The notes under the pieces were generated by a model. That model saw only the letters and a program-made list of their open reading frames with translations. It had not been told where the DNA came from and did not search any database. Below are positions 39,729 to 49,507 of a DNA stretch of 64,000 nt, piece after piece (the first letter of the stretch is position 1; every line of letters begins with the position of its first letter). This DNA comes from DATBVX01 sp963724625 (GTDB lineage Bacteria > Pseudomonadota > Gammaproteobacteria > Steroidobacterales > Steroidobacteraceae). The stretch spans positions 62,001 to 126,000 of the forward strand of contig CAVRVO010000001.1 in the NCBI GenBank assembly GCA_963724625.1, in the 5' to 3' direction. Made by a program: the position numbers and the translations under genes.

Positions 39729-41464
39729 CAGTGCGACTCTCGCTCCACGACACTGCCGCTGGCGCCGGTCAGGAAGTCGAGATCGCAACCGTGGTCCGCC
39801 TGCGTGACGTGATCGATATACAGGCGATAGTAGCCGCGCGAGTACTTCGGTACTGGACGGCTCTCCTGCCAATCGCTGAGGCGCGCTTTGAGTTCGGCCG
39901 CCGGGATCAGCAGCTCAAGCTTGCGATTAGGACCGTCGAACAAAATCTCATCGCCATTACGGACCACGGCCAACGGTCCACCGACTTCGGCTTCCGGGGC
40001 GACGTGCAGGATCACGGTGCCGTAGGCCGTGCCACTCATGCGTGCATCGGAGATTCGCACCATGTCCTTCACTCCGCGCGCAAGAAGCTTGCGCGGCAGC
40101 GGCATGTTGCCGACTTCCGGCATCCCGGGATAGCCCTTCGGCCCACAACCCTTGAGCACCAGCACCGACGATTCGTCGACATCGAGCGCAGGGTCATCGA
40201 TGCGGGAGCGCAGATCTTCGATCGATTCGAAAACCACCGCACGGCCGCGGTGAGTGAGGAGGGAATCGCTGGCGGCACTCGGCTTCATCACCGCTCCGCC
40301 CGGACAGAGATTGCCCTTCAGCACCCAGACGCCGGAGACCGGCTTCACCGGCTCGGCAGCCGGTCGGATGACTTCACGGTTGTAGCACTCCGCGGCAGCG
40401 TAGTTATCGCTGATCGCGTGCCCGGAAATCGTGGGAGCATCGGCGTGCAGGAGCGATGTCAGTTCCTTCATCACGGCGGGCACTCCGCCCGCGTAGTGCA
40501 GGTCTTCCATCAGGAAGCGGCCCGAGGGCTGCAGATCGACGAGCAACGGCACGTCGCTGGAAAGACGATCGAAATCGTTCAAGTCGAGAGGCACACCCAA
40601 TCGACCGGCGAGCGCCAGCAAGTGCAGCACCGCGTTTGTCGATCCGCCGATCGCCGCGAGCACGCGGATGGCGTTCTCGAACGCCGGGCGCGTCAGAATC
40701 TTCGAAAGTCGCACGTCTTCGCGCGCCATGCGGACGATCAAGCGGCCGCTTTCGTGCGCGATCATCCTGCGGCGCGCATCGACAGCCGGTGCGGAAGCGT
40801 TGTAGGGGAGGGCCATGCCCATCGCTTCCATGAGACTTGCCATCGTGGAGGCGCTGCCCATGGTCATGCAGGTGCCGGGCGTGCGTGACATGCCCGCTTC
40901 GGCCGACAGGAAATCGCTGAGCGGCATCTGTCCAGCGCGCACCGCTTCGCTGAATTTCCAGACGTCCGTTCCCGAGCCAATGTCCCGGCCACGGAACTTG
41001 CCGTTGAGCATCGGGCCGCTCGACACCACGAGGGTCGGCAGGTCGACACTCGCCGCGCCCATCAGTTGTCCAGGTGTGGTCTTGTCGCAGCCGCCGAGGA
41101 GCACCACGGCGTCGATCGGATTGCCGCGAATCGATTCCTCGACTTCCATGGCGAGAAGATTGCGAAACAACATGGCGGTGGGACGCATCTGCGTCTCGCC
41201 CAGAGACATGGCGGGGAATTCCAGCGGCAGGCCACCCGCTTCCCAGACGCCGCGTTTGACGTGCTCGGCGACATCGCGCAGGCCGGCATTGCAAGGCGTG
41301 AGCTCGGACCAGGTATTGCAGATTCCGATGACCGGCCGGCCGTCGAATACATCCGCAGGGAATCCCTGGCTCTTCATCCAGCTGCGATGAATGAAGGCGT
41401 CCTTGTCCCTGCCGCCGTAGCTCCTGCTACTCCTGAGGGGCGGCTTGTCTTTAGGTGTGGCCAC
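39728..41464 (-). CDS. IlvD/Edd-family sugar-acid dehydratase (galactonate/arabinonate type)
   Basis: 578-aa [Fe-S] dehydratase. Cluster and active-site signatures are CNTWSELTPCNAG, LLGGCDKTTPG, RTPGTCMTMGSASTMA and RISDARMSGTAYG. The IlvD/Edd branch with the start region SYGGRDKDAFIHRSW is that of L-arabinonate/D-galactonate/D-fuconate dehydratases rather than dihydroxyacid dehydratase. In this operon it would convert galactonate to 2-keto-3-deoxygalactonate. First gene of the minus-strand operon that runs to 32217. Confidence 0.88.
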   Translation of the reverse strand: MATPKDKPPLRSSRSYGGRDKDAFIHRSWMKSQGFPADVFDGRPVIGICNTWSELTPCNAGLRDVAEHVKRGVWEAGGLPLEFPAMSLGETQMRPTAMLFRNLLAMEVEESIRGNPIDAVVLLGGCDKTTPGQLMGAASVDLPTLVVSSGPMLNGKFRGRDIGSGTDVWKFSEAVRAGQMPLSDFLSAEAGMSRTPGTCMTMGSASTMASLMEAMGMALPYNASAPAVDARRRMIAHESGRLIVRMAREDVRLSKILTRPAFENAIRVLAAIGGSTNAVLHLLALAGRLGVPLDLNDFDRLSSDVPLLVDLQPSGRFLMEDLHYAGGVPAVMKELTSLLHADAPTISGHAISDNYAAAECYNREVIRPAAEPVKPVSGVWVLKGNLCPGGAVMKPSAASDSLLTHRGRAVVFESIEDLRSRIDDPALDVDESSVLVLKGCGPKGYPGMPEVGNMPLPRKLLARGVKDMVRISDARMSGTAYGTVILHVAPEAEVGGPLAVVRNGDEILFDGPNRKLELLIPAAELKARLSDWQESRPVPKYSRGYYRLYIDHVTQADHGCDLDFLTGASGSVVERESH

Positions 41465-41507
41465 TTGAATCCCGTCGGGGGCCGCTTCTTCGCCCGCTCG
41501 GTTATTT

Positions 41508-41522
41508 TATATGACTAATATA
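41508..41522. promoter_or_regulatory. Quasi-palindromic candidate operator upstream of the dehydratase operon
   Basis: TATATGACTAATATA forms TATAT-N5-ATATA, 44 bp upstream of the dehydratase ATG. It shares TATGA-TAAT with the site at 41621. Position and symmetry suit a FadR/GntR-type operator, but a sigma-70 promoter element would look similar. Confidence 0.4.
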
Positions 41523-41620
41523 CCGGAGGGGGCATTTGACACGAAATTAAAGCTCGAACCTGCTGTCCCGCCGCACTAAAACGCCCCTCCCTGTATGTGG
41601 CGCGCAACAGGATAGCCATT

Positions 41621-41633
41621 TTAGTATGATTAA
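41621..41633. promoter_or_regulatory. Candidate operator upstream of the SDR-GH2-GH53 operon
   Basis: TTAGTATGATTAA, an imperfect inverted repeat 30 bp upstream of the SDR start, related to the site at 41508-41522 on the other side of the same 199-bp divergent region. Possibly bound by the GntR regulator encoded at 34854. Confidence 0.38.
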
Positions 41634-41663
41634 TGGGACATATGGCATTCGGGGGCGGCCGTA

Positions 41664-42428
41664 TTGAAGATCGATGATCTCGACGGGCGGCTGGTGTTGG
41701 TTACCGGAGCGAGCACCGGCATCGGGGCCGCGGTGAGTCGAGCGTTTGCTGAGCAGGGCGCCCGAGTCGCGATCCACTATAACGACAGCGCCGACGCAGC
41801 TCGCGAGCTGCAAGCACAGATCGGGAAGGCAGGAGGCAAAGCCGTCCTGGTCCAGGGGGATCTGTCTCAGTCCGGCGTCGCCAAGCGAGTGGTAGAAGAA
41901 AGTGCCGAGGCTCTCGGAGGTCTCGATGTGCTCATCAACAATGCGGGATCACTCATCGCGCGTCGCCCGTTTCTCGAGATGGACGATGCATTCGTCGATT
42001 CGGTGTTCGATCTCAATGTCAGGGCGGTCATGACGGCAGTCCAGGCCGCGGTGCCGCACATGGAAAAACGCTCGGGCGGGGCGATCATCAATGTCGGCTC
42101 GATCGCAGGCATCGATGGCGGCGGTCCCGGCACGGGCGTGTATGGGGCTTCGAAGGCGTTCATTCACAACCTCACACGTCATCTCGCGCGGGATCTCGCC
42201 GCGCGCAATATCCGCGTGAATACCGTTTCGCCCGGCGTCATCGATACGGCTTTCCATGCCACGACTCCGCCCGAACGGATGGAGGCTATGAAGAAGTCCG
42301 TCTGTCTCGGCCGGATCGGTACGCCGGCAGATTGTGTGGGCGCTTTTCTGTTCCTGGCCTCGGCCGCGCTGAGCGGGTACATCACGGGCCAGATCATTCA
42401 CGTCAACGGGGGCCAGGTGATGCCATGA
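41664..42428 (+). CDS. Short-chain dehydrogenase (FabG/galactose dehydrogenase-like)
   Basis: 254-aa classical SDR with TGASTGIGAAVS, NNAGSL, NVGSIAG and the catalytic VYGASKAF, plus HVNGGQVMP at the end. The start is TTG 41664; no in-frame ATG exists that keeps the first beta strand. It may oxidise a hexose or sugar acid in parallel with the Gfo/Idh dehydrogenase; the substrate is uncertain. Its stop overlaps the GH2 start (ATGA at 42425-42428), and it heads the plus-strand operon with GH2 and GH53. Confidence 0.85.
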   Translation: MKIDDLDGRLVLVTGASTGIGAAVSRAFAEQGARVAIHYNDSADAARELQAQIGKAGGKAVLVQGDLSQSGVAKRVVEESAEALGGLDVLINNAGSLIARRPFLEMDDAFVDSVFDLNVRAVMTAVQAAVPHMEKRSGGAIINVGSIAGIDGGGPGTGVYGASKAFIHNLTRHLARDLAARNIRVNTVSPGVIDTAFHATTPPERMEAMKKSVCLGRIGTPADCVGAFLFLASAALSGYITGQIIHVNGGQVMP

Positions 42429-44524
42429 GTGAGACCGGCGATCTCAGGCGGGCGATCGAGTCCGCGTGTCTCTGCTTGCTGCTGTGCTGCGCGCTGGCAA
42501 TGCCGGCAGCGGCCTCGACTCGCATCGACTTGAACCGCGATTGGTGGTTTCGCATCGATCCCGACAAGTCGGGGGAAGCATCGGGCTGGTCATCGCGTCC
42601 TCCAGCCGGAACGGAATCGGTCAGCGTGCCGCACAGCTGGAACATCGGCCAGCATCACGCCTATCTCGGAACCGCCTGGTATTTCCGGAAATTCGAACTG
42701 CCCGCCGGATCGAAACCGGGCCAGGTGGAGCTGCACTTTGGCGCCACCTTCTACTCGGCTCGCGTCTGGTTGAACGGGGTCGAGATCGGAAAGCACGAAG
42801 GTGGTTTCACGGCGTACTCCTTCGACATCACGCCTCATTTGCGCCCGGTCAATTTCCTGGCCGTTGCGATCGACAATCGGCCCGGCTTTGCCACGATCCC
42901 GGGCTTCGGGGCGCGCGGCGAGCCCGAGGCCTGGTACGACTGGTGGGCGTACGGCGGCATCGTCCGCGACGTGTGGCTCACGACGAGTGGCGCGTTGCGC
43001 GTGCGTGGACAGTGGATCCGGAGCGAACTGAGCGATGCCAGTGCCGTGGTCCACGACCGGATCTCGCTGCGAAACGCAGCATCGAGCGCCAGCAAGGTAA
43101 CGCTGCGTGCCACGGCTCTGGGCCCGGACAACCGAGCGGAGGGCAGCGCCACACGCTCGATCACGGTCGCACCCGGCGAGTCCGAGGTCTCGGTATCGAT
43201 CAAGCTTCCCAAGCCGGCGCTCTGGAGCATCGATCAGCCCAATGTGTATTCGATGCTCGTCGAGCTCACGAAAGGCGATGGCACGCCGCTCGATCAACAC
43301 ACGGATACGTTTGGCGTGCGGCGTGTAGAGATTCGAGATCGTCACCTGCTGGTCAATGGCGAGCGCGTGCGTCTCACCGGCATGGCGCGACACGAAGACT
43401 CGCCGTGGGAAGGCCTGGCCGAAACGGCTGGCACCATGCGTCACGACTATGACGACATGAAAGCGCTGCAGATGACGCTGACGCGCCCGGTGCACTATCC
43501 GCAGAATCCTTTCATTCTCGACTACGCCGACCGGCACGGCATCCTGCTCATCCCGGAAATTCCGGTGTGGCAATTCAGCGAGGCGCAGCTTTCAGATCCT
43601 AAGGTGCTCGCGCTCGCGCAGCAGCAGATGGGCGAGATGATCGCGCAGGCCGGCAATCATCCCAGCATCTTTGCCTGGAGTGTGTTGAACGAGAGCGCGA
43701 CCGCGACGCCTGGCGGCATCGCCTACGTGCGCGCGATGCGCGATTTCATCCGCAAGCTCGATCCCGGACGCTACGTGAGCTACGCGGACGACAACCTGCC
43801 CAAACTCGAGCGCGCCGATCAGTCCGCAGCGAACGACGTGGATTTCCTGATGATGAACCAGTATTTCGGCGCGTGGCACGGGCCCGCGTCGGCACTCGTG
43901 CCCTCGCTCGACAAGGTCGATCGAATGTTCCCGAACAAGATGGTGATCATTTCCGAGTTCGGCTTCCCCGGCATCTTTGCCAGCAATCCGGTAGAAGCCG
44001 ATCGGGCGCGCGTCAAGACCATGCAGGACCAGATGCCGGAGCTCGCGCGGCGCGACTGGATCGCCGGCGCGATTCTCTGGTGTTACCAGGACTACAAGTC
44101 ACGCCGCAATCTCTGGCCGGGTCAGGAGGAGGGGTACGTCGAACATGGCGTAGTGGATGAGAACCGGCAGCGCAAACCGTCTTACCAGGTATGGAAGGAT
44201 CTGAACGTGCCCGCGAAGATCGAAGCGCGCTGGAACCAGACGCCGGGTGGCACGCCCACAGATTTCACCGCGACGGTAACTCCGAATACGGAGCGGCAAC
44301 TGCCGTTCTACCCGCTGCACGATTACCTGCTGACGTGGAAGCTCCTGGATGCAAAGGGCAAAGCGGTCGCGAGCGGCGAGCGGCCACTCGCGGAGTTCAA
44401 CGCGCCACAGACGATTTCCGGGCCAGTGCCGCAGAACGCGGAGGCCCCGGTCGCGCGCCTCGTGGTCACGCTCCTCCATCCCACGGGCACAGTCGCGACC
44501 GAGCGGACGCTGGAGTCGCCATGA
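42425..44524 (+). CDS. GH2 family beta-galactosidase (secreted)
   Basis: 699-aa enzyme. Signal peptide ~1-30 (ending PAAA), N-terminal sugar-binding jelly roll (HLxVPHSWN-like VPHSWNIGQHH, WYFRKFELP), Ig-like domain, then TIM barrel with acid/base Glu423 in WSVLNESA and nucleophile Glu511 in IISEFGFPG. The barrel also has MARHEDSPWEG, the family metal/His motif. A short C-terminal Ig-like domain follows. The GH53 partner next door points to release of galactose from beta-1,4-galacto-oligosaccharides; beta-glucuronidase activity is the alternative within GH2. Start fixed by ATGA overlap with the SDR. Confidence 0.85.
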   Translation: MSETGDLRRAIESACLCLLLCCALAMPAAASTRIDLNRDWWFRIDPDKSGEASGWSSRPPAGTESVSVPHSWNIGQHHAYLGTAWYFRKFELPAGSKPGQVELHFGATFYSARVWLNGVEIGKHEGGFTAYSFDITPHLRPVNFLAVAIDNRPGFATIPGFGARGEPEAWYDWWAYGGIVRDVWLTTSGALRVRGQWIRSELSDASAVVHDRISLRNAASSASKVTLRATALGPDNRAEGSATRSITVAPGESEVSVSIKLPKPALWSIDQPNVYSMLVELTKGDGTPLDQHTDTFGVRRVEIRDRHLLVNGERVRLTGMARHEDSPWEGLAETAGTMRHDYDDMKALQMTLTRPVHYPQNPFILDYADRHGILLIPEIPVWQFSEAQLSDPKVLALAQQQMGEMIAQAGNHPSIFAWSVLNESATATPGGIAYVRAMRDFIRKLDPGRYVSYADDNLPKLERADQSAANDVDFLMMNQYFGAWHGPASALVPSLDKVDRMFPNKMVIISEFGFPGIFASNPVEADRARVKTMQDQMPELARRDWIAGAILWCYQDYKSRRNLWPGQEEGYVEHGVVDENRQRKPSYQVWKDLNVPAKIEARWNQTPGGTPTDFTATVTPNTERQLPFYPLHDYLLTWKLLDAKGKAVASGERPLAEFNAPQTISGPVPQNAEAPVARLVVTLLHPTGTVATERTLESP

Positions 44525-45561
44525 ATCGAGGCTCGGTCCGTGCGGGTGTGCTGCTCGTTGCTTTGGCTCTTCCCGTTGCACTTCACGCGGGCGATTACGC
44601 GATTGGTGCCGACGTTTCGTTCCTGCGCCAGGCTGAGCAGCAAGGGGTGATCTTCAAGGACGGCGGGAAGGGAAAGCCGGGTCTGCAGATCCTGCAGGAG
44701 CATGGCTACGGGTGGGTGCGTCTGCGCCTTTTTCACACGCCGACGGAATTGCCCAACGATCTCAGCTACACGATCGCCCTGGCGCAGGACGCCAGGAAAC
44801 GCGGCATGAAGTTTCTGCTGGATTACCACTACGCCGATGGCTGGGCCGATCCGGGGAAGCAGCCGATCCCAAAAGCGTGGCAGGGCAAATCACATCCGGA
44901 CCTCGTGCAGGCAATATTCGAGTACACGCGCGACACGATTGCTGCCTTTCGCGATGCGGGCGTGCTTCCTGAGATGGTCCAGATCGGTAACGAGGTGACC
45001 AACGGCATTCTCTGGCCGGATGGCAAGTTGCCTGAACAGTGGGACAACTTCGCGCAACTCGTCTATGCGGGCATCAACGGAGTCGATGCAGGCCGTGGCA
45101 ACGGTCCGCGGCCGAAGATCATGATCCACATCGATCGCGGTGGCGATGTCGCGGGCACCAAGGCATTTCTCGACAAGCTCGATTCCTACCACGTGCCGTA
45201 CGACATCATCGGCCAGTCGTATTACCCGTGGTGGCATGGAAGTCTCAACGATCTGCGGCAGAACCTGGAGTTCATGGCGCGCACGTATGCGAAGGACATC
45301 ATCGTGGTGGAAGCGGCCTACAACTGGACGCCGACGGAGTACAAGGACAAGCCTGCACCTTTTCCGGAGACGCCTGAGGGCCAGCGCGAGTTTCTGGATG
45401 AGGTGAATCGCGTCGTGATGGAGACCCCGAATAGCCGCGGCCAAGGCGTTTTCTGGTGGGAGCCGGCCGTCACCGGGCCGCTGACATCGCGCGGGTACTT
45501 CGATGAGCGACACAACGCGCTGCCGGTCGTGACCGTGTTCGATCGCTTCGCCCGGAAGTAG
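44521..45561 (+). CDS. GH53 endo-beta-1,4-galactanase
   Basis: 346-aa secreted enzyme that cuts beta-1,4-galactan chains such as pectic arabinogalactan I. Signal peptide 1-22 (ending LHAG), then the GH53 opening IGADVSFLRQAEQQG, GWVRLRLFHTP, FLLDYHYADGWADPGKQ, acid/base Glu158 in QIGNEVTNGILWPDG and nucleophile Glu264 in VVEAAYNW, ending GQGVFWWEPA. ATG overlaps the GH2 stop by four bases. This gene gives the clearest evidence that the locus targets galactan. Confidence 0.93.
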   Translation: MNRGSVRAGVLLVALALPVALHAGDYAIGADVSFLRQAEQQGVIFKDGGKGKPGLQILQEHGYGWVRLRLFHTPTELPNDLSYTIALAQDARKRGMKFLLDYHYADGWADPGKQPIPKAWQGKSHPDLVQAIFEYTRDTIAAFRDAGVLPEMVQIGNEVTNGILWPDGKLPEQWDNFAQLVYAGINGVDAGRGNGPRPKIMIHIDRGGDVAGTKAFLDKLDSYHVPYDIIGQSYYPWWHGSLNDLRQNLEFMARTYAKDIIVVEAAYNWTPTEYKDKPAPFPETPEGQREFLDEVNRVVMETPNSRGQGVFWWEPAVTGPLTSRGYFDERHNALPVVTVFDRFARK

Positions 45562-45581
45562 GGCGCGCCGGACTCAAGAAA

Positions 45582-46485
45582 TTGCACTCGATGCAGGACT
45601 CGATTTCCGGCGCGAGCAGGACCCGTCCAGGGACGCTGTTTGCGTTCCTGCTCCTATCGTTGCTGGCACACCGGGCACTCGCTGAGCCGGAGGCGATTCG
45701 TCTTTGGCCGCAGGGCGCGCCAGGCTCTGAAGGCCAGAACTCGCCCGAGATCGTGCGAATCAACGAGTACGGAGAGCACATTGTCTCCAACGTCCACTTC
45801 CCATCGATCACGCCGTATCTCCCGGCGACTGATCATTCGACGCGGGCCGCGGTCGTCGTGGTTCCCGGCGGTGGTCACCGCGAGCTCTGGATGGATCACG
45901 AGGGGTACAGCGTCGCCCGATATCTCGCTGCGCACGGCGTGGCGGCCTTCGTTCTCAAGTATCGTCTGGCGCGCGAGGAGCGGTCGCCCTACACCGTCGA
46001 AGGCAGCGCAGCTCATCGATCTGCAGCGCGCGATCCGGCTGGTGCGGAGCAGGGCGACCGAGTGGCACGTGGATCCGGATCGTATTGGTGTGATGGGCTT
46101 CTCGGCCGGTGGAGAATTGGCGGCGCTCTCCGGCACCCAGCTACGATCGCGGCGCGCCGGATTCATCAGACCCGGTCGAGCGCGCGAGCTCGAAGCCTGC
46201 ATTTGTAGCGCTCCTCTATCCATCGATCCCGAAGAACATGCAATCGAACGCGGATACGCCGCCGATGTTCCTGCTGTGCGGCGCGGATGATCAGCCCGCG
46301 ATCTCGCAGGGCGTGGCCGATCTCTACCTCGCGCTGAGGCGCGCCGGCGTTTCTGCGGAGCTGCACATCTACGCCGGCGTGGGCCATGGGTTCGGTTTGC
46401 GCCAGACAACTCCGGTCCGGTTGCAGCCTGGCCGCAGCAGTTTCTGCAGTGGCTCGGCGTGCTCGGACTCACGGAACGTCGGTAA
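45582..46485 (+). pseudogene. Alpha/beta hydrolase (esterase, BD-FAE-like) with three frameshifts
   Basis: About 300 aa if corrected. Signal peptide (LLSLLAHRALA), oxyanion region VVVVPGGGHRELWMDHEG, nucleophile GFSAGGELAAL, Asp in LLCGADDQPAI and His in AGVGHGFGLR: a full catalytic triad spread over three frames. Breaks: extra A at 46005 (VEG|AQLIDLQ), extra C in the CCC run 46136-46138 (SGT|SYDRGAPD) and one missing base near 46414, after which the frame ends GVLGLTERR at TAA 46483-46485. In context it could deacetylate or de-esterify galactan-bearing pectin. Three breaks in 900 bp make real inactivation more possible here than elsewhere. Confidence 0.75.
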
Positions 46486-46518
46486 GCGAGCCGACTCGCG
46501 GTACGCAGCTGAAAAAAC

Positions 46519-46542
46519 GGCGGGACCGCGCACGGCCCCGCC
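46519..46542 (-). terminator. Rho-independent terminator of the TonB receptor gene
   Basis: GC-rich hairpin (GGCGGG-CCG 46519-46528 pairs with CGG-CCCGCC 46533-46542, one mismatch, loop of four). On the minus strand it is followed by six T (complement of the A-run 46512-46517), a strong intrinsic terminator 25 bp beyond the receptor stop. On the plus strand the following T-run is weak. Confidence 0.8.
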
Positions 46543-46566
46543 TGATTTCAGTTCTGGAGGGTTAGA

Positions 46567-49291
46567 TCAGAACCTGAAGGCGACGTCCAGGAGATACGAT
46601 CGGCCGTAGAGCTGGTAGCCGCCGTCGTTCGACAGGTTCTGCGGATTGTTATCGCTCGACATCAATCCTCGCTCGTCGGTGAGGTTGTGTCCCTGCAGGC
46701 GCACGCCCCATTGCTTGAAGTCGTAGGAGACACTGGCGTCGAGAATGTCCTCGGGAGCGAGCTCCTTGAGTGTCGTTCCGACCCAGGTTGGCGCCACGGT
46801 AAATTCGCTGTGGTGCTTCCAGGCGACGCGCGTTTCGAAGCCACCCTTGTTGTAGAACAGGTCGAACTCCGAAGTGCTGCGCGCCAGGCCCACCATGGTG
46901 TACGGATCGGATGTGGGCGCAACCTCGTGGACATCCGAATCGACGTAGGCGTAGTTCGCATACACGCCAAAGTCGCGCAGGAACCCAGGCAGGAAATAGA
47001 ACCTGCTCTGGAACGTGAGCTCCGCGCCTCTCACCGGGCCACCGTCCGTATTGTTTTCCGCGGTGATGATGTACTGGATACCGTCAATCGTCTGCGTCGA
47101 CTGGCTGGCACCAATCATGTTCTTGACGTCTTTGTAGTACACCGCGAGGGCGAAGAGGGACTCCTCGTGGAAGTACCACTCATAAGAGAGGTCAAGCTGA
47201 TCGGCCTTGTACGGCTTCAGGGTCGGATTGCCGCCACCGCCTGAAGGCGGTGTGCCGGTCGGATTGAGACTGAAGCCGGTCACCAGCGCATCGAGTGGCG
47301 GACGCGAGATGCCAACCGATGCCCCGAAGCGCAGCAGTTGGTCATCCGCAAGATGCGTTACGACATTCAGGCTGGGAAGGATGTCTGTGTAGTCGTTGTC
47401 GATCGATACCGGGCTGAAGTTGAGGTTGTCCGTGGTCTGAAAGCCATCGCTCGTGGTTTCCACGCGCGCGACGCGAACACCAATTCCACCCGTGACCGGC
47501 AAGCTGCCGAGCGTCCCCTCGAAGCTGAGTTTCGCAAAGCCCTCGTAGGTCTTCTCGCCGACCGTCGTACGCACGAGCAGCTGATCGGATCCGTCTGGCA
47601 CGGAATCATCCGGATAGACGAGGGGGCGCAAAGAATCGAAATCGCCCCAGACCATTGGGGGGACATTGACACCGGGAACGGTGAACGATTCGAGACCGGC
47701 ATTGGAGAGATCGACGACGCCCGATCCCGGCCGGCACGCCTGGGAATTGATGTCATTGGGTACCGCGAACACGGTGGAGCCCGTCCCTGCGCAGAGCCCG
47801 TACCGGTTTCGATGGTGATTCTTCTCACGATCGGAATAGCGCGCGCCAAACGTCACGCTGGAGGGACTCTCGGTTTCGAAGGTACGAGTGAAATTGAGTG
47901 CGATTGCCCAGATCCTGTCGTCCGTGTGTTCCGGGCCGTCGCTCTGGCCCGTGCCATTCACGTTGGAACCGCTGTTGGCACGGAACCCTCCAGCGGACTG
48001 GATCGAGGGGTCGGACGGATCAAAGCCCTGGCGTCGCGCCAAAGGGTGTTTTCCCATCCCGCACGTCGAACGCCAGATTGGGTGGAAAGATGTCGCTGAG
48101 ATAGATCGCCTCCCACCGGTTCTTTCGCCACGCTTCCGAGTATGAGAGGTCGACGTCCCCCGCCCAATTGCCGCTGTTCCATTCGGCATTGAGGCCGGTC
48201 ACCAGCAGCGAGTGCTTCTCGTTGTAGTTGTTGATGGAGCTTTCGTAGTTCGGGAACGCGCCATTGAGGTCGGCCGCGACCACCGATCCGTCGACGATCT
48301 GGTAGGAATTCCCTGGCGCGTTGTAAATGCCGGAGTTGCTGTTCTGCCAGTTACCCGTGATGTTGTTGCCATACCAGGCCTGGAACTGGTCTTCCTTGAT
48401 TTCGTATTGCGACCACAGGGCGTCCGCCTTGATCGTCAGATTGTCGCTCGCGCGCCAGCCTAAGGAACCGGATACCGCGCCACGGTCCTGGGTAACTTCT
48501 TTGACTTCAGTGACGAGGCCCCAGGTCGTGTTGTCCAGCACACCGTCGCCGTTCAGATCACCGGTGCTGCCGCCGGAATTGTCCGGCGTGTTCCATCCGA
48601 ACGTACGCGCGTCCGGAAAACCGTTCTTTTCGCGCTGGATACTGGCAGCGAGTGACACAGCCAGGGTGTCGCTGATATGCGTAACAAAGCCGGCGCTGCC
48701 GCGATAGCCAGTCCCGTCGTAGTGCGGCAGGTCGTTGGCCGTTTCATTGAACGTCGGGCCAGCGCGCACGGTGAATGTGGGGCCGTGGTAGTCGAGCGGG
48801 GAGATGGTGCGGATGTCGATCGTGGCTGCAATGCCACCCGGTATCAGCGTTGCGTCCTGAGTCTTGAACACCTGGGCGCCTGCGAGCACTTCGGAAGGAT
48901 AGATCTCCCAGCGCAGATCCTGTGAGGGTTCCGAGGAAGCCACTTCGCGCCCGTTGACCGTACCGAACACGAGACGCGGCCCCAATCCGCGGACCGCCGC
49001 CTGGCTGGAATTGCCTCGATCTCGCGTGGTATTGACGCCCGGGAGACGATTCAGCTCTTCGGCGATCGTCACGTCGGGCAGCTGGCCGATATCGGACGTA
49101 GAGATGTTGTCGCTGACGAGCTCAGAATTGCGTTTGATGACAATCGAATCGCGCATGGCCTGGCGCACGCCAGTCACCACGACCTCGCCGATCTTGGTGT
49201 CTTGTTCCTGAGCGTAGGCTGTCGCGCCAAAGGAACTGAGGATGGCAAGCGCGCTCGGCGCGCACACAGCCCGTCGATGCTTGGCTTTCAC
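46567..49291 (-). CDS. TonB-dependent outer-membrane receptor, frameshifted mid-gene
   Basis: About 907 aa after correction. Signal peptide ending TAYAQ, TonB-box/plug start KIGEVVVTGVRQAMRDSI, plug domain with DIGQLPDVTIAEELNRLPGV and AVRGLGPR, then a 22-strand barrel ending in LLDVAFRF. The pattern is that of the TIGR01782-like large carbohydrate receptors of Caulobacter/Xanthomonas loci. Start is GTG 49291 after a G-rich ribosome site. The frame breaks at the CCC run 48026-48028 (one extra base): DGKTPFGATPGF then continues as DPSDPSIQSAGG. Expected role: import of galactan oligosaccharides. Confidence 0.9.
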
Positions 49292-49507
49292 AGAGATTCC
49301 CCCCTCTGACGGAATGGCTCGATTTCGAACGATGACGAACTCGTTCCCGTTCCTTATTATAGGATAAATCGGATTTTCTATGTCAAGGAGGTTTTTCCGA
49401 AAGTTTTGTCGTATCTGGGCAACATGGTGGCTCGCGACCATTCTGAACACACTCGCCCGAAGACCTTAGGATGTCCGGCCCGAACGGCTTTCGAGACCTA
49501 CACAGGT
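49292..49507. promoter_or_regulatory. Divergent promoter region between TonB receptor and halogenase genes
   Basis: 216-bp non-coding segment with an AT-rich core at 49352-49380 (CCTTATTATAGGATAAATC and following), unlike the flanking GC-rich DNA. It should contain the promoters of both the receptor and the first halogenase gene. TATAGGATAA only weakly resembles the TATGA-TAAT sites of the galactose operons, so common control is not shown. Confidence 0.45.
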
